Positions 1 to 8,067 of a stretch of DNA of 49,401 nt are shown piece by piece. The notes under the pieces are model-generated. The model searched no databases and was not told where the DNA came from. It saw only the letters and a program-made list of their open reading frames with translations. Origin of the DNA: JAWXBK01 sp040878185. Its GTDB lineage: Bacteria; Pseudomonadota; Alphaproteobacteria; Dongiales; Dongiaceae. Position numbers and translations under genes: made by a program. Location of the stretch: contig JBBDMS010000062.1 in NCBI GenBank assembly GCA_040878185.1, forward strand, positions 1 to 49,401, given 5' to 3'. Within the stretch, counting starts at the first letter, position 1; every line of letters starts with the position of its first letter.

Positions 1-66
1 CGGCCGCGGCCACCCGCGGCAAGGGGAGGGGGAAATGAGAAGAGCCCGCCCGCAAGGAGCGACCTT

Positions 67-1281
67 ATGCTGAGCGATCTCGAACAGAAGCTGCACGCCG
101 ATCTCGACACGAATTCGCTGGTCACGTTGCTCGGCGACATGGTGAAGGCGCCCTCGATCAGCGGCGACGAGAAGCCGGCGGTCGACGTGCTCGCATCCTG
201 GCTCGATAAAGCGGGCTTCGACGTGACGATCGAGGATGCGGCGCCGGGCCGGCCCAATCTCGTGGTGTCGCACGGCAAGGGCAGGAGCGAGGGCGGCCCG
301 GATGGCAACAGGGGCGGCCCGACACTTCTGCTGACCGGGCATAGCGACACGGTGCCGATCGGCGAAGGCTGGTCGCGCAATCCCTATGGCGGCGAGATCG
401 ACGGCGACAAGCTCTACGGTCGCGGCAGTTGCGATATGAAGGCGGGGCTCGCCGGCATGGCGCTGACGATGCTCGGCATCAGGCGCGCGATGCCCGACCT
501 CAAGGGCAAGCTCGTGTTCGCGGCCTGCGTCGACGAGGAGATGAACGGTCTCGGCACACAGGCGGCGATCAAGGCCGGGCTGACGGCCGACTGGGCCGTC
601 ATCGGCGAGCCGACCGAGCTGCAGCCGATCCGCGCCTGCAAGGGCGACTGCTATTTCGAGGTCGAGATCCGCGGCGTCGCGGCGCATGCCGGTTCGCCGG
701 ACGAAGGTGTGAACGCGATCGGTGCCGCCGCGACCGCGATCCGCATCGCCGAGGCGCATGATCGCGAGCTGCGTCATCACCGGCATAACCTGCTCGGCTC
801 GCCGACCATGAGCGTCGGCACGATCACGGGCGGCATGATCGTCTCCGCCGTGCCGGATCGCTGCAGCGTGTGGATCGATCGGCGTCTTTTGCCGCATGAA
901 AGCGGCGAGAGTGCGCTCGCGAGTTTTCGCGAAATGCTCGACCGCGACATGGATCGCCGCGAGGGGCTTTCGCATCAGGTGGCGCTGCGCATGGAATTGC
1001 CGCCGTCCGAGGTCGCGGAGGATCATCCGCTGGTGCAGGCGGTCGCGCGCGCCGGACGCGACAGCGGCGGGCCGAATGTGGCGGTCGGCGGTTGGGGTGC
1101 GGCGAGCGACGGCGGCTATCTGATGCGCGATGCCAAGATCCCGACGGTGCTGTTCGGGCCCGGCAGCATCACCGGCCAGGCGCACCGGCCGGATGAATAT
1201 GTCTCGATCGAGCAGACGATCGTTGCGGCGAAGACCTATCTCACGCTGGCCGCGCGCGCGCTGACGCAGGGGCTGAAGTGA
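67..1281 (+). CDS. M20 family metallo-amidohydrolase (ArgE/DapE-like deacylase)
   Basis: Predicted cytosolic zinc-dependent amidohydrolase of 404 residues that removes an acyl group from an N-acyl amino acid or cleaves a related amide; the exact substrate is not readable. The M20 ligand motifs are visible: H92-x-D94 (GHSDTVP), D123 in GRGSCDMKAG, the acidic pair E157-E158 in VDEEMNG, E181 in GEPTEL, and a late histidine H373 in HRPDEY. The dimerisation domain falls between roughly residues 190 and 310. A Gly-rich loop near residues 70-85 lengthens the N-terminal part. AAGGAG at 54-59 supports the ATG at 67. It lies upstream of a creatinase-type M24 enzyme on the same strand but is separated from it by a palindromic repeat, so co-transcription is uncertain. 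ArgE (acetylornithine) and DapE (succinyl-diaminopimelate) are relatives; without arg or dap neighbours I do not assign either. Confidence 0.88.
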   Translation: MLSDLEQKLHADLDTNSLVTLLGDMVKAPSISGDEKPAVDVLASWLDKAGFDVTIEDAAPGRPNLVVSHGKGRSEGGPDGNRGGPTLLLTGHSDTVPIGEGWSRNPYGGEIDGDKLYGRGSCDMKAGLAGMALTMLGIRRAMPDLKGKLVFAACVDEEMNGLGTQAAIKAGLTADWAVIGEPTELQPIRACKGDCYFEVEIRGVAAHAGSPDEGVNAIGAAATAIRIAEAHDRELRHHRHNLLGSPTMSVGTITGGMIVSAVPDRCSVWIDRRLLPHESGESALASFREMLDRDMDRREGLSHQVALRMELPPSEVAEDHPLVQAVARAGRDSGGPNVAVGGWGAASDGGYLMRDAKIPTVLFGPGSITGQAHRPDEYVSIEQTIVAAKTYLTLAARALTQGLK

Positions 1282-1330
1282 TGCACGAATTGACACGTCG
1301 TGAATCTTTCGTTGCGCTTAGTTTTTTATT

Positions 1331-1439
1331 GTCATGCCCGGGCTTGACCCGGGCATCCACCGTGCCGATCCACCGGGCCATCGTCAGATAGACGAAACCT
1401 GGACGATCCGTGGATTGCCGGGTCAAGCCCGGCAATGAC
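1331..1439. repeat. Dispersed palindromic element, copy 1
   Basis: Two arms of about 30 nt, 1331-1360 and 1410-1439, are imperfect inverted repeats of each other (GTCATGCCCGGGCTTGACCC against the reverse complement of the right arm, with a few mismatches). Related palindromes built from the same CCCGGGC/GTCAT words recur at 2818-2850 and 7891-7986. Elements of this type sit between genes in many alphaproteobacteria. Transcribed, it would form a long hairpin between the M20 and M24 genes. Confidence 0.75.
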
Positions 1440-1506
1440 AACGGAGGTGAAAGCGTACCGCAATAAGGTTCGGGGCAGATTGCCGAGTGACTGTTTGGAG
1501 ATCACC

Positions 1507-2685
1507 ATGCCGACATTGCCGTTCGAAACCAGCGAGTACAAAGCGCGGCTCGCGAAGACCAAGGCGAGCATGCAGAAGCGCGGGCTCGATCTGCTGCTGG
1601 TCGCAGACCCGGCGAACATGTGTTATCTGACCGGCTATAACGCCTGGTCGTTTTACACGCCGCAGATTGTCGCGGTCGCACCGGATCTCGACGAGCCGAT
1701 CATCATCGTGCGCGGCATGGATGTGAACGGCGCGCGCGAGACGACCTGGCTGAAGCCGGAAAACATGATCGGCTTCCCCGATTTTTATGTGCAGTCGACC
1801 GAGCGTCATCCGATGGATTACGCGGCGGCGCAGCTGAAGGATCGCGGTCTCGGCAAGGGCCGCATCGGCACCGAGAACGATGCGTTCTTCTTCGCGGTCC
1901 AGAGTCACGACGCGCTTAAGCGCAATCTTCCGGAAGGCCGCTTCGAGGATGCGAGCCTGCTGGTCAACTGGGTGCGCGTCGTCAAATCGCCTCAGGAGAT
2001 CGCGTATATCGCGCAGGCGGGCAAGATCATGGACCGCGTGATGGACGTGGCGATCGGCATGAACCGCCCGGGCGTGCGGCAATGCGATGCGGTCGCTGAG
2101 ATCTATCGCGCGCAGATCGCCGGCACGGAGGAATTCGGCGGCGATTACACCGCGTTCGTGCCGATGCTGCCGACCGGGCGCGGCACCTCGACGCCGCATC
2201 TCACCTGGACCGACGAACCGTACAAGACCGGCGAGGCGACGATCCTCGAACTGGGTGCGGCGCGGCATCGCTATCACTGTCCGCAGGCGCGCACCGTGTT
2301 CCTCGGCAAGCCGCCCGCGAAGATCGCCGATACGGCGAAGGTCGTGGTCGAAGGCATCCAGGCCGCGATCGACGCGGCGAAGCCGGGCGCCACGGGCCAC
2401 GAGGTCGAGGCGGCGTGGCGCGCGGTGATCTCGCGGCACGGCATCGTCAAGGATTCGCGCATCGGCTATTCGGTGGGCTTGAATTATGTGCCGGACTGGG
2501 GCGAGCACACGATCAGCCTCCGCCCGAACGATCCGAGCGTGCTCGAGCCGAACATGGTGCTGCATGTGATCCCCGGCATCTGGATGGACGATTGGGGCAT
2601 CGAGATCAGCGAATGCATCCGCATCACCGAGAAGGGCGCGGTTCCGTTCTGCACGACCGAGCGGAAATTGTTCGTGAAGGAGTAG
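1507..2685 (+). CDS. Creatinase-type M24 family hydrolase (ectoine hydrolase DoeA/EutD-like)
   Basis: Predicted cytosolic hydrolase of 392 residues with the M24 pita-bread fold: a creatinase N-domain (about 10-150) and the M24 domain (about 160-385). The Asp ligands that bind metal in aminopeptidase P and methionine aminopeptidase are missing: the corresponding stretch reads ELGAARHRYHCPQART with no Asp. This fits the metal-free creatinase/ectoine hydrolase branch. Phrases such as DPANMCYLTGYNAWSFY, QSTERHPMDY, GGDYTAFVPMLP and DWGIEISE match what I remember of DoeA/EutD, which opens the ectoine ring. No DoeB, DoeC, DoeD or transporter is visible here, so the substrate is only inferred. ATG 1507 is preceded by GGAG at 1497-1500; an upstream in-frame start at 1435 would lie in the palindromic repeat and is unlikely. 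Confidence 0.83.
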   Translation: MPTLPFETSEYKARLAKTKASMQKRGLDLLLVADPANMCYLTGYNAWSFYTPQIVAVAPDLDEPIIIVRGMDVNGARETTWLKPENMIGFPDFYVQSTERHPMDYAAAQLKDRGLGKGRIGTENDAFFFAVQSHDALKRNLPEGRFEDASLLVNWVRVVKSPQEIAYIAQAGKIMDRVMDVAIGMNRPGVRQCDAVAEIYRAQIAGTEEFGGDYTAFVPMLPTGRGTSTPHLTWTDEPYKTGEATILELGAARHRYHCPQARTVFLGKPPAKIADTAKVVVEGIQAAIDAAKPGATGHEVEAAWRAVISRHGIVKDSRIGYSVGLNYVPDWGEHTISLRPNDPSVLEPNMVLHVIPGIWMDDWGIEISECIRITEKGAVPFCTTERKLFVKE

Positions 2686-2695
2686 GGGTGCGTTT

Positions 2696-2931
2696 TTCAC
2701 CACAGAGATACAGAGAAAGAAGAAACGTTTCACCACAGAGACACAGAGAAAGAAGAGAAGGCTTTTTGTTGTTTTTTCATCCCGGCCTCCGGCGACCGAT
2801 CGAACCTGCCTAATTTTGTCATTGCCGGACCCGGGGGCCCGGGCATGACGATTTGAAAACCGGGCAGGAGTCAGTTGACCGGACCAAAAATGGCTTTCTC
2901 GCTGTTCTCTGTGTCTCTGTGGTGACCATTC
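2696..2931. repeat. Copies of a CACAGAGA-type intergenic repeat around a palindrome
   Basis: Two direct copies of the word CACCACAGAGA(T/C)ACAGAGAAAG lie at about 2698-2720 and 2731-2754, and an inverted copy (TTCTCTGTGTCTCTGTGGTG) at about 2905-2926. Between them, 2818-2850 is a second member of the GTCAT/CCCGGGC palindrome family. The stretch 2686-2975 has no gene of its own; it separates the M24 gene from the FAD oxidase gene. A degraded relative (TTCACCGCAGAGACGAGAG) occurs at about 11230. Confidence 0.6.
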
Positions 2932-2975
2932 GTCCCTGCATTGCAGGCTCAACCGGTGAGGCATAATCTGACGCC

Positions 2976-4388
2976 ATGTCGCCCGACACGAGTCATTCGA
3001 CCGAAAAGCGCAACGCGCGCACGGCGCCCGCGGAACTCATCGCGGCGTTGCGCGCGCTCCTCGGCGACCGGCTCTCGACATCCGATGCCGTGCGCGACCA
3101 GCACGGCCATGACGAGAGCTATCACGCGAGCCTGCCGCCCGACGCTGTCGCCTTTCCCGAGACGACCGACGAGGTTTCGCGGATCGTCAAACTCTGTGCG
3201 CAATACAAGACACCGGTGATCGCGTTCGGCACCGGCACCTCGCTCGAGGGTCATGTCGCGGCGCTCGAGGGCGGCATCACGATCGACACCAGCCGCATGA
3301 AGAAAATCCTCGCGGTCAACGAGGCCGATCTCGACGTGCGCGTCGAGGCCGGCGTGACGCGCAAGCAGCTCAACAATCATCTGCGCGATACCGGCCTCTT
3401 CTTCCCGATCGATCCGGGGGCCGATGCTTCGCTTGGCGGCATGGCGGCGACGCGCGCCTCGGGCACCAACGCGGTGCGCTACGGCACGATGCGCGAGAAC
3501 GTGCTGGGCCTGACCGTCGTGCTGGCCGACGGCCGCGTCATCAAGACCGGCGGGCGCGCGCGCAAATCGGCGGCGGGCTACGATCTGACGCGGCTTTTTG
3601 TCGGATCGGAAGGCACGCTCGGCATCATCACCGAAATCGCCTTGCGCGTTTACGGCGTGCCCGAGACGATCCTCGCGGCCGTCACCGATTTTCCCGATAT
3701 CGGCGCTGCGGTCGACACCGTCATCCTCACGATCCAGTCCGGCATTCCGGTCGCGCGCATCGAACTGCTGGATGAGCTTCAGATGCAGGCGGTCAACCGT
3801 CACTCCAAGCTCGACTATCCCGAGCGGCCGACCTTGTTCTTCGAGTTCCACGGCACCGAGGCGGGCACGGCGGAGCAGGTCGCAATGGTGAAGGCGATCG
3901 CGGCCGATCATGGCGCCGGCGACATGCAATGGGCATCGAAGCCGGAGGACCGCACGAAGCTCTGGCAGGCGCGGCACGATGCCTATTACGCGGCGCTCGC
4001 GCTCAGGCCCGGTTCAAAGGGCTGGGCGACCGATGTCTGCGTGCCGATCTCCAGGCTGGCCGACTGTATTCTCGAAACCAAACGCGATCTCGCCGAGACC
4101 AATCTCATCGCACCGCTCGTCGGCCATGTCGGCGACGGCAATTTCCATCTGGTCTATGTGATCGACCCCGACGATCCGGCCGAGATGGCGGAAGCGGCGG
4201 CGTGCAACGAGCGCATGGTCAGGCGCGCGATCGCGATGGGCGGCACCGCGACCGGCGAGCACGGCATCGGCACCGGCAAAAAGCATTTCCTGGAGATCGA
4301 ACACGGGCGCGAGGCGGTCGATGCGATGCGCGCGCTCAAGGCCGCGCTCGACCCCGACAACATCATGAATCCGGGGAAGGTTGTGTAG
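2976..4388 (+). CDS. FAD-linked oxidase, GlcD/D-lactate dehydrogenase type
   Basis: Predicted FAD flavoprotein of 470 residues that oxidises a 2-hydroxy acid such as D-lactate or glycolate and passes electrons to the respiratory chain or a cytochrome. The N-terminal FAD-binding type 4 domain (about 50-225) shows GTGTSLEGH, GADASLGGMAATRASGTNAVRYG and the segment GSEGTLGIITE. The C-terminal FAD-oxidase domain (about 230-468) ends with the family signature TGEHGIGTGKKHF and DPDNIMNPGK. The length is normal for GlcD or Dld single-subunit enzymes, and no GlcE/GlcF genes follow, which favours a stand-alone D-lactate dehydrogenase-like enzyme. The gene ends at the left edge of an AT-rich block. An in-frame GTG upstream is possible, but the ATG at 2976 gives the usual N-terminus. 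Confidence 0.87.
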   Translation: MSPDTSHSTEKRNARTAPAELIAALRALLGDRLSTSDAVRDQHGHDESYHASLPPDAVAFPETTDEVSRIVKLCAQYKTPVIAFGTGTSLEGHVAALEGGITIDTSRMKKILAVNEADLDVRVEAGVTRKQLNNHLRDTGLFFPIDPGADASLGGMAATRASGTNAVRYGTMRENVLGLTVVLADGRVIKTGGRARKSAAGYDLTRLFVGSEGTLGIITEIALRVYGVPETILAAVTDFPDIGAAVDTVILTIQSGIPVARIELLDELQMQAVNRHSKLDYPERPTLFFEFHGTEAGTAEQVAMVKAIAADHGAGDMQWASKPEDRTKLWQARHDAYYAALALRPGSKGWATDVCVPISRLADCILETKRDLAETNLIAPLVGHVGDGNFHLVYVIDPDDPAEMAEAAACNERMVRRAIAMGGTATGEHGIGTGKKHFLEIEHGREAVDAMRALKAALDPDNIMNPGKVV

Positions 4389-4409
4389 GGGAGGGGGTAT
4401 AAGAGTGCA

Positions 4410-4430
4410 ACCTGATGTATCATCAAGTTT
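4410..4430. promoter_or_regulatory. Small palindrome ahead of the AT-rich gene block
   Basis: CTGATGTATCATCAAG at about 4412-4427 contains the inverted repeat TGATG-TAT-CATCA. It lies 65-80 bp upstream of the first gene of the AT-rich block, where an operator or promoter would be expected. No clear -35/-10 pair was identified, so this is only a candidate site. Confidence 0.25.
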
Positions 4431-4491
4431 TGTGCGTCAATCATCAGTGAATCCGTCGAGTTCTCTAAGCGACGATTAGTCGGAGGGCGCA

Positions 4492-5385
4492 ATGGACAAC
4501 GTGTTGCGGTGGTCACAATCGCATCGGCGTCTCTTTATTTTTCTCTTGTTCGTATTGTTTGTTTTACTAATTGTTATAGATGTGTTTGTTCTCCATGGTG
4601 GTTTTAAAACAGTCCAATTGTCTGCTTCAGGTATTGTTCGAAACCTTATCGCTGCCATTGCTACGTCTGCTATCGTTGCCGTTTTTTATCTAGTATTCGT
4701 TGCCCCAGAGCAGCCAAGCGAAACACTCAAGCAACTAGCTCCATCGAAAATTACCAGAGAGTTCGATAGACTCTTAACCGACGCAATTCGGTGGAGGTAC
4801 AAAGGTAATTTTGGAAGATATCTCCGAGGAAAAGTTCTGCCAACGCTAGCGTCAAGACAGAATGTAGATATTGATGTCAGTGTAATCGATCCGAGAGATG
4901 TTGACCTGTGTGAACGGCATGCAAGATACCGCAACGAAATACCGGGCATTGATCGAGGCCGTAACTACACACACGATCTGGTGGCTCTAGAAGTATTAGT
5001 TACAATTTTGCACTGTGCTTGGCACGCCGCAAATAGAGATCTGTCGATTGATCTTTACTTGTCTAGAGTGTTCGATCCAATTCGAATTGACACTTGTGAT
5101 ACTGCCATGATCTTGACTGTAGAAGATCGACGCAGCCCCGCATTGTTGCTGACGTCCTCTCACTTTATGTACTCTCATTTCGAACAGCACATGAGATACA
5201 CTCGGGATCAAGGCACAAAAATTGACCTTGCTCACTTCCCTAGGCGGCTGAACCTTCTTGAAGTTTCCGTGGCAGATGTAACAGCATTCTTCAATCGTAC
5301 CGCACTGGCAGATGTTTGTGAGAATGTGGGCGCCGATCGCATCCTTGTTGCTGCCCGTAATGTTACTAACCCATATGAAACCTGA
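4492..5385 (+). CDS. Unknown two-helix membrane protein, first gene of AT-rich block
   Basis: I do not recognise this 297-residue protein. Two hydrophobic helices are clear near the N-terminus (about 14-35 and 47-70), joined by a short loop, followed by a soluble domain of about 220 residues. Two helices near the start and a short N-terminus suggest that the large domain faces the cytoplasm. The domain contains WRYKGNFGRYLRGKVLP, then a strand-rich segment with DVSVIDPRDVDLCERHARYR, and later TVEDRRSPALLL. Codon use and base composition are visibly AT-richer than the neighbours (roughly 40-45 % G+C by eye), a sign of transfer. The stop at 5383-5385 abuts the start of the next gene, so the two are probably translated together. 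A membrane-anchored effector or sensor is possible, but no catalytic motif supports a specific function. Confidence 0.72.
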   Translation: MDNVLRWSQSHRRLFIFLLFVLFVLLIVIDVFVLHGGFKTVQLSASGIVRNLIAAIATSAIVAVFYLVFVAPEQPSETLKQLAPSKITREFDRLLTDAIRWRYKGNFGRYLRGKVLPTLASRQNVDIDVSVIDPRDVDLCERHARYRNEIPGIDRGRNYTHDLVALEVLVTILHCAWHAANRDLSIDLYLSRVFDPIRIDTCDTAMILTVEDRRSPALLLTSSHFMYSHFEQHMRYTRDQGTKIDLAHFPRRLNLLEVSVADVTAFFNRTALADVCENVGADRILVAARNVTNPYET

Positions 5386-5961
5386 GTGATGCTGGAGCTT
5401 CGAGAAAACCTGTTGGGAAGTCTCAAAGAGCTTCGCGGCATTCAACCGTTGTGGCATCCGTTAGGTTTTGTATCGTGCTTTCTTAAAAATGAATCGAGTC
5501 ATCGGATCAGATTGCATTACTGGCCCCGAAACGACAGACGGCCCAAATCACCTGATTGGCCGATCCATACGCATACATTCCGTTTGGAGAGCTTAATTTT
5601 GTATGGTCAAGTGGTGGATAGGCAGTATGAATTGGTTAGTGGTGACGACTACACACTTTACCAAGTTGAATACATGGGAGAAAATTCTAAAGTCTCTGAG
5701 ACGACTGTTAGATGTGGTGTCAAACTTCGGCAGGAATTAATTCGTAATGAGGGAGAGACATATATTGTTGATTCAGGGTCGTTCCATGAGACATTTGTGG
5801 GCGCTGGTGATGAAGCTTTGACTATAGTTGAGTGTACCGAGTTCTTGAGTGATGCACCGTATGTTGTGGGTAAAAGGGGGAGCCAAGTTATTGGCTATCG
5901 CCGAGAAGAGTACGATAGAACAAAGTTTTGGAATCGAGTTACTGAGATTCTAAAACCATAA
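5386..5961 (+). CDS. Cupin-fold-like protein of unknown function
   Basis: Predicted soluble protein of about 190 residues. Its starts GTG (5386) and ATG (5389) lie directly after the TGA of the upstream gene, implying translational coupling. Counting from the ATG, H60-T-H62 followed by E67 (HTHTFRLE) looks like the first cupin metal motif, and G130-S-F-H133 fits the histidine of the second motif, so an iron- or manganese-binding small-molecule site is plausible. Cysteine-dioxygenase-like and ChrR-like cupins are the nearest comparisons I can think of; neither assignment is firm. It shares the AT-rich composition of its neighbours and belongs to the same transferred block. The C-terminus (GYRREEYDRTKFW) is hydrophilic, and there is no signal peptide or membrane segment. 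Confidence 0.7.
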   Translation: MMLELRENLLGSLKELRGIQPLWHPLGFVSCFLKNESSHRIRLHYWPRNDRRPKSPDWPIHTHTFRLESLILYGQVVDRQYELVSGDDYTLYQVEYMGENSKVSETTVRCGVKLRQELIRNEGETYIVDSGSFHETFVGAGDEALTIVECTEFLSDAPYVVGKRGSQVIGYRREEYDRTKFWNRVTEILKP

Positions 5962-5996
5962 CAGAATAACTTCCGAACAGCTCTGGTTTGGAACCG

Positions 5997-6635
5997 ATGA
6001 CTGTTGATTCACAATTCTGGCTTCAATTTGGGACACAAGCGGTTTTGGCTATCGCCACAATCGTGGTCGCGGTCGTTGCAGTATTTGGTGAAAGGATACG
6101 CGCGCGAATCTATCCACCAATGTTGAATCTAAAATTGCTAGATGCGAAAGGTAGTTTGTCGCCAACTTATCTTACTTCACCAGATGGGAGTACACGCACC
6201 GAAGATAGCCGCTGGTATCATGTGGAGGTGCGAAATGATCGACGATGGTCGCCAGCGAGACAAGTGCAAGTGAATTTAGTGAGAGTAGAAGAACCCGATG
6301 CCTCGGGGGTATTTCAAATTACTTGGCGTGGTGCACTCCCATTTCGTTGGCGGTATCAGGAGATTCACCCAATCTCACGCACTCTCGGTGCTCCCGCAGA
6401 CTGCGATCTTTGCTGTGTGGTGAAGGAAAAGTGGTTTGAACTAAGTTCGCTTATCGACGTAACTTCGTTGAAGTCAAGGCGGGAGCAACCATTCAGAATG
6501 ATTGTTACGCTTAGAGCTCAAAGCATTGAAGTTGATTCAAAGTTTCTGAGACTTGAGATTGTTTGGAACGGGCTTTGGTCTGATGATTCCGCAACGATGG
6601 CGCGAAATTTAGTGATCAAAGCCAAGCCTGATTAA
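5997..6635 (+). CDS. Unknown single-helix membrane protein, last gene of AT-rich block
   Basis: Unknown protein of 212 residues from ATG 5997 (an in-frame TTG lies at 5988). One membrane helix is predicted at about residues 10-32 (FGTQAVLAIATIVVAVVAVFG), followed by a basic stop-transfer segment (ERIRARIYPP) that would place the remaining 175 residues in the cytoplasm. That domain begins with PPMLNLKL and includes WYHVEVRNDRRWSPARQVQVNLVRVE, a beta-rich pattern seen in various one-helix accessory proteins of mobile regions, but I recognise no family. It follows the cupin-like gene by 35 bp on the same strand and shares the low G+C, so the three genes probably form one transferred operon. Confidence 0.65.
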   Translation: MTVDSQFWLQFGTQAVLAIATIVVAVVAVFGERIRARIYPPMLNLKLLDAKGSLSPTYLTSPDGSTRTEDSRWYHVEVRNDRRWSPARQVQVNLVRVEEPDASGVFQITWRGALPFRWRYQEIHPISRTLGAPADCDLCCVVKEKWFELSSLIDVTSLKSRREQPFRMIVTLRAQSIEVDSKFLRLEIVWNGLWSDDSATMARNLVIKAKPD

Positions 6636-6651
6636 ATTTTTCCATGGTGTA

Positions 6652-6725
6652 CAGAGCGGCTAATCGGCTGACAGTTCCTCTGTGTGTGCAGAGAGGGCAA
6701 TCGGCTGATAGTTCCGCTGTGAGCG
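6652..6725. repeat. Two tandem copies of a 37-bp repeat
   Basis: Copies at 6652-6688 and 6689-6725 share the core AATCGGCTGA(C/T)AGTTCC(T/G)CTGTG. They lie directly after the AT-rich gene block, at the point where composition returns to high G+C, so they may mark its right boundary. Two copies are too few for a CRISPR call, and there are no spacers. Confidence 0.6.
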
Positions 6726-7890
6726 GATGGCGTCAGGCGGCTTCTCTGCTTGTTTCTCCTTTTTGGGTTGTTGCGGTTTAGGCAGGCCGTTGATGAGAGC
6801 GGTTTCGGGCGTTTGCCCGTTCAGACCGCGGCCCCCCGCATTCGTCTAACCCGCAGCCCCCACCCCAATCTCCCCTTGACTCGTTCACCGCAATATGCAT
6901 AATAGGCCCGTTACCGTCGCCCGAAAAGACCCGCAGAAACAGGCCATTTCCTGAAGTCTCCCCCGGCGCCAGGGTAACGCATTTAACCCCAACCCGTAAG
7001 CTGTACTGCCGAGCCGCGTTATCCCGATCCGCCCCGTCGCATGAGGGCGAAAAAGCCGCGGTCCCCGTCCTAATCGCCGGGAACCGTGCACCTCCCGGGC
7101 GGCCGCCCGCTCGCATCGTTACCGAGGGAAGCGGCCACCCGAAGGCGTCGAACCCGGCCAGCGCCAAACCGGCTTTCCGCCGAACCGGCCTGGCCTCAGG
7201 GGCGCAACTATCCGGAAGTCGATCGGCCGCCGTTCGCCCGGCGCCCGCATCGCCGAAGGCGCGGGGCTCCCGGTTCGGGCCACCGTCGCATCCCCCGGCG
7301 CGTCGCCACGGTAAACACCGTCCGACGCGTGTCGAAGGCGCCCACCCGGCCCGGCCCGGGGCGGCGCGCCGGATCGCGAGGCGGATCGCATCCGGCGGCA
7401 CGACGCCTGCGCATTCCGGCGTCGCGCCAACCTCCTGGATCGGCGAGGTCGCTGCCGTTCCGAAAGTCGCCGGGCCCGATCGCATCGGGCCACGGTGCAA
7501 CCCCGGATAACCGGTCCTCGCACATTGCGGCGGCCGGTCTGTCCGAAGGCATCGGCCCCCGCCCGGGCGGCGTCCGATGCGAAGCCGGAAACGGCGGCAG
7601 CGATCCCTCGTCGGTTCGCCCCGCCGTCTTCCGAAAGCGCGATGTCCGGGTCCAACCGGAAATCGCGCGATCGCAAAGTCGCGGTATCGGCGTTCGCCGC
7701 CGCCGCGCAACCCGCCGGATGGCGCGGCTCGGCAATGCAGCTTACGGGGCAGGGGACGATACGAAGAAGACGACACGACGAAACGAAACGCCGCAACGAA
7801 AACAGCGCAACGAAAATAGCGCAACGCATCGAACAACGAAACGACGAAGCAAAATCGAAGGAGAGCTGGCACCCGATCATCAAAAAGAAT

Positions 7891-8021
7891 CGTCATGCCC
7901 GGGCATCCACGGTGCGACCGGATTGCGCCCTTCCCGAGGGCGACACGGCGGATGGGTGGATCGCCGGGTCACGCCCGGCGATGACGATCTGAGTGGGATG
8001 ACGGCCTGAGTGGGATGACGG
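7891..8021. repeat. Dispersed palindromic element, copy 3, plus short tandem repeat
   Basis: 7891-7986 begins CGTCATGCCCGGGCATCCAC and ends CGCCGGGTCACGCCCGGCGATGACG, the same palindrome family as 1331-1439 and 2818-2850. It is followed by CTGAGTGGGATGACGG at 7989-8004 and again at 8006-8021. The unit sits just downstream of the 3' end of the minus-strand SDR gene and could act as its transcript end. Confidence 0.6.
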
Positions 8022-8067
8022 TCTGTGTGCGCGACATCGATGCGATGCGCGCGCGAATGCCGAAATC

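Larger units (their letters stand above)
6636..8067. other. 1.4 kb without a convincing gene
   Basis: This stretch separates the AT-rich block from the SDR gene. From 6652 it holds two tandem copies of a 37-bp unit. Then, from about 6780 to 7760, it becomes extremely G+C-rich with open frames on both strands that are rich in Arg, Pro, Gly and Ala and have no recognisable domain; these look like compositional artefacts or a degraded region. At about 7790-7835 there is a short A-rich tandem repeat (CGCAACGAAAACAG type), at 7891-7986 a dispersed palindrome, and at 7989-8021 two copies of CTGAGTGGGATGACGG. Confidence 0.55.

Noticed and set aside
67..4388. Ectoine catabolic operon
   Set aside because: Only one gene resembles a doe gene; the upstream amidohydrolase is M20 while DoeB is M14-like, and no transaminase, dehydrogenase or transporter is present.
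4492..5385. Assignment of the two-helix protein as a phospholipase D or cyclic-nucleotide effector
   Set aside because: No HKD pair or other catalytic motif could be pointed to; only membrane topology and context support an effector role.
6652..6725. CRISPR array
   Set aside because: There are only two adjacent 37-bp repeats without spacers and no cas gene in the window. The 15-bp arrays at 9522 and 10851 are tandem repeats without spacers as well.
6778..7896. Minus-strand open frame of about 370 codons and an overlapping plus-strand frame
   Set aside because: Both translations are low-complexity Arg/Pro/Gly sequence without domains or ribosome sites, consistent with chance open frames in extreme G+C.
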